From Luscinia megarhynchos (taxonomy: Eukaryota; Chordata; Aves; Passeriformes; Turdidae): 64,000 nt of DNA. Position numbers and translations under genes: made by a program. The stretch lies in NCBI GenBank assembly GCA_034336665.1, contig CM067585.1, positions 610,501 to 674,500 of the forward strand, written 5' to 3'. Shown piece after piece: positions 32,931 to 42,948 of the stretch (its first letter is position 1; each line of letters opens with the position of its first letter). The notes under the pieces are model-generated. The model was not told where the DNA came from and made no database searches. It saw nothing but the letters and a program-made list of their open reading frames with translations.

Positions 32931-33895
32931 GGAGGATAAAGCAGCCCCAGAGCAGCAGGTGCTGGCTGGTTTTGCCCTGGCCATGCAGGGAGCCCCTGCA
33001 GGGACCAGCCTGGGCTGCTCCTGTCCCCCCAGCTGGAGCAGGAGCCCCAGGAACGCTGCAGCCCCTGGAGCTGAGCCCTCCCCTGCCCTGCAGCCCTTCC
33101 AGCTGCTGCAGCCATGGAGAGGAGCGTGGAGAAGCAGCTCCAGCCCCTGCTCCATCCCTTCACAGGCTCTGTCAGGGATAACAAGCCTGTATTTAGTGTA
33201 ATTTGCAGGAGCTGGGCTGTAATGGGTGTTGGGGGATCTTTAGCCTTCTTAGGAAAATCCTCTTAGGAGCAGCAGCTCCTTTAATAACCCGGCTGAGGCC
33301 GTGCCTCATTTTTACATCTATTTGCATGTATTTGCATGCAGGCTGCTGAGAGAAACATCTCAAAAGCTCTGATGACTTCACATTTTTCAACTTGCCCATG
33401 ATCTGAGGGGTTGGTGGGCAGGATTTTGGGGGCACGTGTGGATATTCCAGATGGAGGGGCAGGGTCTGGGAGGGAGCAGGATTCCTTGTCTTCTTTGGAT
33501 GCTGCCCAAAGGATTTGGGCTTGGAAGGAACCTGAGTGGATTCTGTGAAAGCCCTGGGGTCACCAGCCCCCTGAAATCTCTGTGCCTGTGTTATCCAGGC
33601 TCTTACTACCAGATGGGAAAATTCTGGAAAATGAAGGTGCTCCAGCAAAAAAGGGAAATAAAAAGAGAATTGTCAAATGCTGCCAAGTGCTTCACCTTTG
33701 GGAATGGCACAATCCAGGAAAGGGAAAATGGGTGATCCCAGGGGTCTATTCCCAAACCTTCCTGATGCTGCCCTACAAAATCCCAGACAAACAAAGTGCT
33801 GTGAAAATGGGGTCTCCATTTGTGGGGAAACGGTGTCGCTTCCCACTGGAACTGCTGGTTCAGGGAAGAGAAAATCCTGAATAACCATGGAGTGA
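32931..33895. other. unique intergenic sequence
   Basis: No gene is recognised. A short CR1-like word set (GGATTTGGGCTTGGAAGGAA) lies near 33511. Confidence 0.4.
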
Positions 33896-34188
33896 AAGAA
33901 TCATTGGAAAGGCTGGAAAAGCCCTCTGGGATCAATCATTGAGCCCAACTGCCAGGGCCAGCACTGGCCATGTCCCCAAGTGCCACATCCACACGGCTTT
34001 TGAATCCCTGCAGAGATGGTGACTCCAGCACTGCCTGACCACCCTTTCCAGGAAGAAATTTTCCCTAATATCCAGCCTAAACCTCCCCTGGAACAACTTG
34101 AGGCCTTTCCTCTTGTCCTGTTTTTCCCTGGGGGCAGAGCCTGACCCCCACTTGGCTGCATACTCCTGTCAGGGAGTTGTGAAGGGTA
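33896..34188 (-). mobile_element. CR1 LINE fragment, 3' end
   Basis: Contains GAAAAGCCCTCTGGGATCAA, CATGTCCCCAAGTGCCACATC, CCTAATATCCAGCCTAAACC and AGGGAGTTGTGAAGGG in CR1 order. Confidence 0.92.
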
Positions 34189-34252
34189 ATAGTAATGCTA
34201 ATACTAATAAATACTGATACTAATACTAATACTAATACCAATACTACTAATA
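34189..34252. repeat. (ACTAAT)n short tandem run
   Basis: About ten imperfect units of ACTAAT/ACTGAT/ACCAAT directly next to the truncated 5' side of the CR1. Confidence 0.88.
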
Positions 34253-35099
34253 ATAGAACAATGAGTCAGGAATTGGGAACGTTTTCCATATTGGACATTG
34301 CATGGAGAGTTTGTTTCAACACAGCTCCATCACCTGAGCTCAATAATTTCAAACCTTCTCATTCTAACGGAGTAAAAATGTTCTTTAGATGATACTAAAC
34401 ATTGTAATAGGAAATGTGAAGGGTGAGACAATGTGAATTATGGGATAATGAAATTGATCCAGAGAAATGAAGCACAACAAGAACACAGGAAAAAAATTTG
34501 CAGATTTACTGGTTTGATACAACAGATTAAGGACAGCACTGAGATGAAACAATTCCTACAGAAAAATGCCATGGAAATTGGTGGATTTGCACAATCCTTC
34601 AGTCCTGCCATCCCTTTCCTCCCCAGTCCTCCCCAGCCAGCCCATCCCAGCTTGGTTTGGGAGCAGCTCAGGGAGCAATGACCTGTCCCCACCCAGTGCC
34701 ACTCCCAGGCTGGTGGCACCAGCTGAGCCCTTGGGGTGGCACCTTCACTGCTCTGAAGGACAAGGAGCAGCACCAGGGTCTCTGCTCATCCTCCCCCCTT
34801 GCAGGTCAAAGCCCTTGCTGGAGACTCCTCTCTCTATTTCATTAATTCCCAGACATCTGCTCTGGGAGTGTCGGAATGTTGGAATCTCCTGGAACAAGGC
34901 GATAACCAGAACTGACGTGGAATTAATCCCTGAATCACCTGAGAGCCAATATCCCGTGTCTGGGTGTGTTACCATGGCTGCAGCCCTTCAGAGGCACCTC
35001 CTTCACCCAAAGCAGGAAATAAAAACCCAAATGGAAGGAAAAATTAACTGGAGTCACGTCAGGAAGAGCACGTGTCCTCCCTGCTGCCGCCGGGCTGTG
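34253..35099. other. unique intergenic sequence
   Basis: The left part (34253-34580) is AT-rich and could be an old element I cannot name. No credible gene; the 243-codon frame at 34566-35297 lacks domains. Confidence 0.35.
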
Positions 35100-35300
35100 C
35101 CAGGCACGGGCGGCAAGCTGATTCCAGCTAATTATTTTTTGTGTTTATATTTATTGGCTGTGATTAGTTATGCAACAAAGACGGTGGGAGAACAAATCAT
35201 GTCAGTGCAGTTAATTGGAGATAACACAAGCAGCAGTGAAAGCCCCAATTTTGATATTTTCTGCATGAAAAGGAGACCTGATCCCACTGACTGTTAATCA
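35100..35300. promoter_or_regulatory. candidate conserved non-coding element
   Basis: AT-rich unique DNA with CAGCTAATTATTTTTTG, TTTATATTTATTGGC, GTGATTAGTTATGC and GCAGTTAATTGGAG, a dense run of homeodomain-like cores. Role is inference. Confidence 0.28.
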
Positions 35301-35670
35301 ATGAAGGGCTGGTGAGGTCTCCAGCAGAGGAGATGAGCCCAAGGCTGGAAAGCAGCACATTGCATGAGTTCCTCCAGATTCTTCCTTTGCTTTTTAAATA
35401 AATCTACTGGGGGTCATGGATTTTGGTGGAGTAAAGCCAGGGCTGGGGTCAGAACTGAGCTGGTCCTGCAGAAAATTAAATATCTGAGCTTTGTTCCTTG
35501 GGAGTCAAGGCTGGTGTAAGGCCACAAATTTCAGGACCTTTTAGGATTTAATATAAACCTTTTCTGCTCCTCTCCAGACCACCAGAACTGTCAATCTACG
35601 GAAAACTTTCAAGCACTTCAGGGCAGATCCCAACAAGAGCCCCAGCAAGGCAAAGGCATCAAATGAGCCC
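35301..35670. other. unique intergenic sequence
   Basis: Nothing recognised. Confidence 0.35.
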
Positions 35671-36137
35671 ATCAGAGAATTCATCTCCTGTCAGGAATTC
35701 ATCTCCTGTCAGGGAATCCATCTCCTGTCAGGGTATCTATCTCCTGTCATGAATCCATCTCCTGTCAGGAATCCCAGGAATGAATCTCCTGTCAGGAATG
35801 AATCTCCTGTCAGGAATCCATCTTCTGTCAGGGAATCCATCTCCAGTCAGGAAATCCATCCCCTGACAGGGAATCCATCTCCTGTCAGGAATCCATCTCC
35901 TGACAGGGAATCCCCCTCCTGACAGGGAATCCATCTCCTGTAAGGGAATCCATCTCCTGTCATGAATCCATCTCCTGTCAGGGAGTCCATCTCCTGTCAG
36001 GAATTCCCTCCTGTCATTAATCCATCTCCTGTCAAGGAATCCATCTCCTGACAGGGAATCCATCTCCTGTCAGGAATCCATCCCCTGACAGGAATCCATC
36101 CCCTGTCAGGAATCCCAGGAATCCCTCTCCTGTCACA
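35671..36137. repeat. minisatellite, about 18 bp unit, about 26 copies
   Basis: Units of GGAATCCATCTCCTGTCA. Variants include CCTGACAGG, CCTGTCATG and a shortened GGAATCCCA. The reverse 108-codon frame (35737-36063) mirrors the array. Confidence 0.97.
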
Positions 36138-36699
36138 GCTCCTGCCTGGCTCCCCCTTCCCTGCAGGAATCCACACCCTGCTGGTGGCACTGTGGCCATT
36201 GGTCCCTGCTGTCCCCTCTCCTCCTCCCCCAGCCTGGGATGTGCTCCCAGCCCCTCCTGCTCTGCTCACATCCCCAGCCCCGCTCTGGGTCAGGGCACAG
36301 CTCCCATCTCCATGTCCTGGTGCAGAGTCGGCCCCTGGAGCCTTTGCCAAGGTCTGGCAGGGTGCAGAGGCAGCTGTGGTGCCAGCAGCTGCCTGGTGTC
36401 ACACCTGGGCTGGCTCAGCTGCTGCTGGGATTCACCTGGCAGCCAGCAAGGGACAGGTGAGATGTCACAGCCAGAGGCTGAGGGCTCTTTTCCATGATGC
36501 TGGAGGAGCTGGGAGTGCCCAGCTCTGGTTTAGAGCTCTTTGTTTGTGGTGTGAGGAATCCAAGCTCTGCTGCCTCCTCTTGCTCTGGGCTGGCCCAGGG
36601 AGCTCAGAGCCATCATCCAGCTCCTCAGTGCCCTGCCCATGGACCACTGAGCCTCTGAAGGGGTTTGAGGGCAGGTCCAGGGCTGGATGCAGATCCCAG
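36138..36699. other. unique intergenic sequence
   Basis: GC-rich, nothing recognised. The 189-codon frame 36184-36753 has no domain. Confidence 0.35.
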
Positions 36700-37440
36700 G
36701 ATGGCAGAATGAGAGGGAACAGCCTCGAGTTGCACCAGGGGAGGTTTATATGAGATAGCAGGAATATTCCTTCATGGCAAGGGCAGCCAAGCATTGGAAG
36801 AGGGAGCAGTGGTGGAGTCACTACTGCTGGAAGTGTGGCTGTGGCACTCAGGACCTGCGTTAGGGGTGAGAGCAATGTCAGATTTGTCTTTACAAACAAG
36901 CTGTGGTCTGCTGGTAGATAAAACCAGCACTGAGATAAAAGAAACAATGGAAAGGATTCCACTGGTTGATGAATGGAAAATGTTATTTGCCTTTACAAAC
37001 AAACTGCAGGTTTGCTGATAAATGAAATTGGATATTGAAAGGCAAAAGAAGCATTGGGGGAAAACTATAGATTCTATAAGAATTAAAAAATAAAAGGGAG
37101 GGTTGTACATTAGAGGGGAATCTCAGGTATCAGGGGTTTGGGAAGTCTGTGCCTCTCAAGTACCTCAGCAATGGGGAAGGAGAGAGGGAAATGCAGCTGG
37201 GAGATTGGGATAAAAAGGAGGCTGCGTCCTCTAAAAATCTGAGAGATCCCAGGGGAATGCCCCACGGCCTCTCCCTTTATTCTAATAAAGTTACAGAACT
37301 CCTCTGCCTCCCTTTTTGGACATAAACCTCTGGTGTTTGTGGATTAATTTTCCTCACAGGGGTCACCATGGTGGTGCTTCTGGTCCACGGTTGGACTCGA
37401 TCTCAACTATTTTCCACCCTTGAACCATTCCCTGGCTGTG
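36700..37440 (+). mobile_element. CR1 LINE fragment interrupted by an LTR
   Basis: The left part (about 36700-36882) has CCTCGAGTTGCACCAGGGGA and TGTGGCTGTGGCACTCAGGA. The right part (about 37390-37440) has GGTTGGACTCGATCTC and TTTCCACCCTTGAACCATTCC. Together they form a continuous CR1 3' end, split by the LTR-like insert 36883-37365. Confidence 0.8.
36883..37365 (+). mobile_element. LTR-like retroviral element, third family
   Basis: It sits inside a CR1. The promoter-like GATAAAAAGGAGG is at about 37209 and the poly(A) signal AATAAA at 37284-37289, about 75 bp later, the layout of a retroviral R region. A PPT-like AAAAGGGAGGG is at about 37092. The right end is near CCTCACA (37358). A unit with TTTACAAACAA(G/A)CTG is present twice, at about 36889 and 36994. 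The exact left end and TSD are unclear. It may be a 3' LTR starting at 37104 with some internal DNA, or one longer solo LTR. Confidence 0.68.
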
Positions 37441-38724
37441 ATCCTCTGCTGCCCATGGCATTTGCAGATTCCTGACTCCAAGAGGGAACATAAAGCCCTC
37501 CAGCCCTGCCCTTTCTCACTCCAGTGCTCCTCCTTTGCTTCTTTCTGGAGCCCAGGCCCAGCTAATTGACGTTAATTGCACTCGTACAGGTATTTTCTTC
37601 CTCTCCACGTGCCCTGCTCCTGCTGTGCACTCCAGCTGCTTTATAATCCCCTACAGCCTGTGGAACAGGAGCCTGAGGATGCAGAACATGTGGATAAGTT
37701 GCCTTTTTATCCTCCTTGCTCTTGAGGAACTTTGTATTTTTGGGTAATTTTGAAGGCTTGCTGAGCCAGGATCAGAATTCCCTTTGGTTTATTTATTTAT
37801 TTAGCAAGGAAACCCCACTTGGGAGCCTGGCTGTGGCATCATAACAATGGGATTTCCTCCTCTTTTCCAGTCCCATGGGATGTTTGGGGAGCTAAAACAC
37901 AAGGGAAGGATTTTGTCCTTGTGGCCCTGCTCTGGGTGACATTTGTGGTTTGGTCTGGGGAGATTTGAGCCACAAGTGCAAGGTGGGGGAGCCAGGAGGG
38001 GCTTTGTCCTCAGGGTCTGTTTGTCTTTGAGAGACTGGAAAAGCTCTGCCCAAACTCCTTTTCTTTTCCCCTTAGAGCAGGCCTGGGGAGAACGCCCACA
38101 GGGATGAGCAGATGGGATCCAGGAGCTTCCCAAGGTGCCAGGAAAGGTGAAGTTACCTGGGGAGGGGTGGCCTCTGCCCTCCAAGGTCACACCACCCCAC
38201 TGCTGCTGTAACAGCTCAGGAAACACAAACCCCCAGAGTCTGGGAGGCTTTGACTACTAAGGGAGTTGTTAAGAACTGACTTCTGCCAGGGAAGAGCTTG
38301 TTTTCTCCAGCAGCAGCTTTTATCTTTGCAGAGGATTAGCCCAGCTGGGAATCACTGGACCAGAGATCAGAACCTGACCACACAAATCCCCTCACCTTGA
38401 AAAGTTACCTGCTTTAGTTCTGTCCAAAGGACATTTTGCTTGGGTGCTTCTATCTTTAAAACACCAAACTCCTCCAAAGCCAAGCTGTAATGTCATGTGG
38501 GAGTTTGCTTTCTTTGAGGAGTGGGAAATGCCACACACAGTGGCATATGCACGGCCCTGAGTCACCAGGGAAAAAAATAAACATGGTTTGATCCACGTGC
38601 ACCTGTTTCCTGGGAGAGAGGTGCCAGGGGATGTTTGCTTGGGTACGTGTTGCAAGCCAGGAGCACCTGAGTGGGAAAGAAATAAAAAATTATCTGAAAT
38701 TTAACGTGAGAAGGAGCTCACAAA
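37441..38724. other. unique intergenic sequence
   Basis: About 1.3 kb with no recognisable gene or repeat. Confidence 0.4.
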
Positions 38725-38808
38725 CCATCACACACTGGAGCTTTGGAGTATGGAATGCATAGAAGAGCTCCAGCTTGGCCTCGGACACTCCCAGGGATGG
38801 GCAGCCAA

Positions 38809-39425
38809 TGTTGGGGAAGATGAAACAGGGAAACTTTACAAATATGAATGCTTAGATTCTGAAACTATAAATGAAATTAAAATGAAAGCCACTTTTGAGA
38901 TGCTAAGCCTTAGTTACTAAATTGCTATGAAACAATGGGATAGCCAGCTAGGGGTAATGGACTCTTGATAGAACAATGCTTTCTGCTAGATAGTGGGTTC
39001 GAAGGTCAGAGATATCCCTGCTAGGGTCCAAAGAGTAGTGTTTAGAAGTTTAAAATGTAACACACTATGGTAATGTAAGGATTCCTATAGGCTGTATGTA
39101 AATGCTATACATTTTGCATTACATTGGTTAGTGGAAAATAGAATATTCATCATGGAAGAAGATTTATTGCATTGTAAACGGGAAATCGCTCTCTTCTTAC
39201 CTCTTACCTCTTACCTCTCTTCCTCTTACTCTCTCCCTTCTTCTCTTACCCCCTCACCCTTTTATCCCATTGCTCTTTCTCTAACCCTCTCCCACTCCTT
39301 GTCCTACTCAGTAGGACTCTATGTACTTTCACTCTTACAATAAACGTAACAGTAACTTTTAGCTTATACAGAGCGCTTGAGTTTTGTCCCTGAGGACCGT
39401 TTATCCCGACACAAAGACTCCCGCA
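38809..39425 (+). mobile_element. solo LTR, family A (long-U3 subtype)
   Basis: Starts TGTTGGGGAAGATG and ends AAGACTCCCGCA. The flanks AGCCAA (38803-38808) and AGCCAC (39426-39431) match at 5 of 6 bases, a slightly decayed TSD. The poly(A) signal AATAAA lies in TTACAATAAACG near 39338. The pyrimidine tract covers 39185-39300. Confidence 0.93.
38810..38920 (+). pseudogene. retroviral ORF tail inside U3 (A copy)
   Basis: Thirty-six codons then TAA in frame 2 of the LTR. It carries VGE at the start, YKYECL, then NEIKMKATFEM. It is open although the copy has drifted from the others at many bases. Confidence 0.5.
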
Positions 39426-39450
39426 AGCCACAGCTTCCCTGGGAGGAGAA

Positions 39451-40489
39451 GGATCCCAGTCAGGTCCATGTGTGACTGCAGGAGCTCCCAGGCCCAGCAG
39501 GCTTCCAGCAGCTCGGAGATGAGCAGTGGAGGAATTAAAGCAGGGAATAAATGGTTTGAGGCAGGCAGTGAATTATCCCTGCAGGGCTCACAGGGATGAG
39601 GCTCCTGCTCTGTCCTGGGGTGTCTCTGAATCAAGGGGGGTGTCCCCCTCAAAAGCTCCTCCTGCTTCAACCTGGGCTCAGGAAAGGAGTCACTTGGGGA
39701 CACTGGAGAGCAGGAAATCAGACTCAGTGTTGTAATTGTGTTCCTCCCTGGCCCTAAAATCCATTGATCTGAGACAAGAATTGCCAGAGTTTACTGATTT
39801 TCCTGACTCTTTGATGGCAGGTGGGAACCCGTCTGTCTCCTGCGGCTGAGCTGCCCTGGAAGAGTTTCCTCTTTGCAGGAATTGTTAAAAACCTAAATTG
39901 ATCCATCAGAGCCGAAGACAATTCTAAACCAGATCTCTGCTTAGTTGTTTGATGTTTTGTGTGCTTGTTCAATGGATTCTGCTGACAGACTCCTCAGCAT
40001 CCTTCCAGCCGTGGGCCTGGCAATGCTGGGATGTGGAGAAACACCAGCAGTTATTGGACTTCATGCAAGCCCTCTCCTCCCTCTCACTCAGTGACTGCTG
40101 AAAATCCTGGACATACCCCAAGATGTGTCCTAATCAAGTAAAATTAGAAAGCTGATTTGACTCTATGTTCCCAGAAATGCCAGATCATATAGAAGAGAAG
40201 GGATTTTAATTTTTTTTTCCAGGAAATCATCCTGCTCCTGCCAGAATGGGCACGGTCAGGCTCTGCTGAGGGAGCTTCCCAACACCTGGGTGCATTTCCT
40301 GGGTGTAAACACTGCAGAAATGCTGCAGAGACTCTGGAAGTACCAGGGAATGATTTCTCTCTCTAGCACAGGACCCTCCCACCAGCCCTGAAATGCCTCT
40401 CTGTGTCTGGCAGGTTTGAGAGGAGCTGTTCCCTCCTGTGCTCCCAGCCTGCTCCTTCCTCCTGCCAAGACCTGCATGTTTTGTCTTCT
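39451..40489. other. unique intergenic sequence
   Basis: No gene or clear repeat. Confidence 0.35.
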
Positions 40490-40760
40490 CCGTTATCGCT
40501 GCAGAAACTCAAACATGATATTAGTTTAATTAGAGATCAGCTCCTTTTATGGCATGCAAATGCCCTGTCTGACTAAATCCCCCTTCTGAAGTTGGCAGAT
40601 GCAAATTAAATCCTGTGCACTGAAGTGTAATTTGGCTCTGAACACTCTTCAAGGCCCTCAGTGATTCAGGGGGTGGAGGGGAATTAGTCTTAAGCTGCAT
40701 TTGTTGCTTTCTCCTCCCTTAATTTGTTTATCTGAACGCTACTGAAGCAATATTGGATGG
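40490..40760. promoter_or_regulatory. candidate conserved non-coding element with paired octamers
   Basis: Two exact ATGCAAAT octamer words, at 40554-40561 and 40599-40606 (45 bp apart), lie beside AGTTTAATTAGAG and CAAATTAAATCC. Such octamer plus homeodomain sets occur in POU-bound developmental enhancers. Role is inference. Confidence 0.33.
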
Positions 40761-41154
40761 AGACAAATTGCCAAGTGACACAGGAGCGAGAGCCAAGGTT
40801 TCACTGCTGGGTTCTGGAGCTGGAAATAACCGAGGTCCAGTGTACCTGAAATAATGGCAAACACGGGGCCATCTGCCACTGCTGTCCCTGCAGCAGGCCA
40901 GGAATGGCCAGGCTGGCACTCCGGGGCAGCAGTGCCAGCCTGGGGCCCAGCCCTGCTCCCAGGGAAAATCTCTTCTTTAGCTGCTGCATTCCCATCCTGA
41001 AGGGTGACTCTGCCATCCCCGGCCTACTGGAGCTGGCCCTGCTCTAAACTGGCTCCTCCAGACCCCCTCCTTCTCTGGGAGAGCTGCAATCACTCTTTGG
41101 GATAACAGAGACTGCAGGAGACTGTCCCAGCAGGAAAGGCTGAGACAACTGGGA
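40761..41154. other. unique intergenic sequence
   Basis: Nothing recognised. Confidence 0.35.
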
Positions 41155-41515
41155 TTGTTCATCACGGAGAAGAAAAGGCTTTGGGGTCACCTAATTTTGG
41201 GCTTCCAGTACCTGAAGGGGCTCCAGGAGAGCTGCAGAGGGACTGGGGACAAGGCATGGAGGGACAGGACACAGGGAATGGCTTCAAATTGAAAAAGTGG
41301 AGATTTGGATGGGATTTTGGGCAGGAATTGTTCCCTGGCAGGGTGGGCAGGGCTGGGATGGAATTGCCAGAGCAGCTGTGGCTGCCCTGGATCCCTGGCA
41401 GGACACTGGGGCTGGGAGCAGCCTGGGACAGTGGGAGGTGTCCCTGGGGGTGGCACTGGAGGGGATTTAAGGTCCCTTCCAATCCAAACCCTTGTGTGAC
41501 TGTTTTATTTTATGA
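41155..41515 (+). mobile_element. CR1 LINE fragment, 3' end
   Basis: Runs from GGAGAAGAAAAGGCTTTGGG through GGCTCCAGGAGAGCTGCAGA to TTCCAATCCAAACCCTTGTG, then a TTATTTTATGA end. Same subfamily as 17565. Confidence 0.93.
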
Positions 41516-41714
41516 TCCTGGCATTGGCACAGAGGTTTCCCCCCAGTGCCAGTGAACAGGCCTCCCTTGCAGGGACCCCCTGTCCTTCATCCCCTGGGGA
41601 GCTGTGGGCTGTGCGGGCTGTGCAGGCCAGTCCCATAACGGGAACGCTCCCACTCCTTCAGCCCCATCCATCCTCCCACTCCACACGCTGCAGCTGAAGC
41701 CAGAAGTGCTTTGA
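41516..41714. other. unique intergenic sequence
   Basis: Nothing recognised. Confidence 0.35.
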
Positions 41715-42320
41715 GCCAGCCCCAGCAGATTAATTGCAGCCCATAATCAGCATTTCTCTTCACTGCTCTGTGATCAGGCAGCCATGCAGCCCAGGTAGTT
41801 TTGCCTCACTCCCTCTCGGCGAGGTTTGCCCAGTTTTTGTGGCCAGGCTGCGTTTGCTGCCCCGGGGTTTGCTCTGCTCATAGATCTGATCACAGCGCCT
41901 GCTCCTGAGCCCCACACGCCTTCAGCCAGTACCTGCAGCTGCTTTGTTCACAAGGAGCGATTTTAGAGCCTCCCCTGTGCTATTCTGCAGCAATGAATCA
42001 AATGGGGGGAGCTGGAGGTAACAGCACTTCAATCCCTGCGTTTGTGCTGAGCAGCTGAGCAAATAAGTGCCTTTCAATTGCAGGCTCGTGCAGACACTCC
42101 CTGCTTATGTTTTATAACAATGATTTGGGATCAAGAGGTTTGCAGCTAAAGGGATAAACATTTAGCCCAGATAAGCAGATTTGTAGAAATTATTGTTATC
42201 CTGAGCTGGTTGGATTCATTAGGTCCCAGGCGCGGCCGGCTCTGAAATCCAACGGGGATAAATTTATGCCACCAAAGTGAAATCTGCTCAGGGATGAGTC
42301 TGAATTGTGGTATATTCATA
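41715..42320. promoter_or_regulatory. candidate conserved non-coding element, about 600 bp
   Basis: Unique DNA rich in words typical of enhancers: AGATTAATTGCAGCCCATAATC, GTCCCAGGCGCGGCCGG, AGATAAGCAG (GATA-like), ATAACAATGA (SOX-like, core 42117-42122), CAATTGCAGG and TTCATAATAGC. It is free of recognisable repeats over a long span, unusual here. Conservation untested. Confidence 0.32.
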
Positions 42321-42692
42321 ATAGCATCTCTTTCTGGTGTTTAACATGGCAAAAATAGCCAGGGCAGAGAAATTATTTTCTTTCCCAGTTTCCCTGCCCT
42401 CAACAAAACATTGGCAGGGGGGATTTTCGAGTGCTGCCCGCAGCAGCAAGTGGGGAGGAAGGATTTGGAGCAGAAGTGAAGTGAGATCCTGGACATTTAC
42501 CTGTGAGGAGAGCAGGAAAAGAGATGTATAAATCCATGGGTGATGCTGATCCCAAAGCACTTGCATTCCCAGGGCATTTTGGGAAGAGTTTTAACTCTTT
42601 GCTGCACCCCACATTTGCACAGAGATCTCTCTGACCCTCCAGAGCTCCTGTCTCTTGTCTTAGGGTTCTTCCTCTGGAATTCTGACCTGGCA
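42321..42692. other. unique intergenic sequence
   Basis: Nothing recognised. Confidence 0.35.
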
Positions 42693-42948
42693 GCTCTCCT
42701 CTCCTCTCCTCTCCTCTCCTCTCCTCTCCTCTCCTCTCCCTCTCCCTCTCCTCTCCTCTCCTCTCCCTCCCTCCTCTCCTCCTCCTCTCTCCTCTCCTCC
42801 CTCCTCTCCCTCCCTCCCTCTCCCTCCCTCCTCCTCCTCTCCTCCTCTCCTCTCCTCCCTCCCTCTCCTCTCCCTCCTCTCCTCTCCTCTCCTCCTCTCC
42901 TCCTCCCTCCTCCTCTCTCCTCTCCTCTCCTCTCCTCTCCTCTCCTCT
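42693..42948. repeat. (CTCCT)n pyrimidine tract
   Basis: About 255 bases of pure C/T built on CTCCT and CTCCC units, with no purine once inside. It is the second long polypyrimidine block after 24327 and could adopt triplex structure. Confidence 0.97.

Larger units (their letters stand above)
38725..39450 (-). mobile_element. CR1 LINE fragment interrupted by LTR
   Basis: The left part ends CACTCCCAGGGATGGGCAGCCA and the right part continues CACAGCTTCCCTGGGAGGA, which together read as reverse CR1. The family A LTR 38809-39425 lies between them, so the CR1 is older. Confidence 0.7.

Noticed and set aside
38985..39005. GGGTTCGAAGG word as a tRNA T-loop
   Set aside because: No cloverleaf arms fit around it; it is part of a family A LTR.
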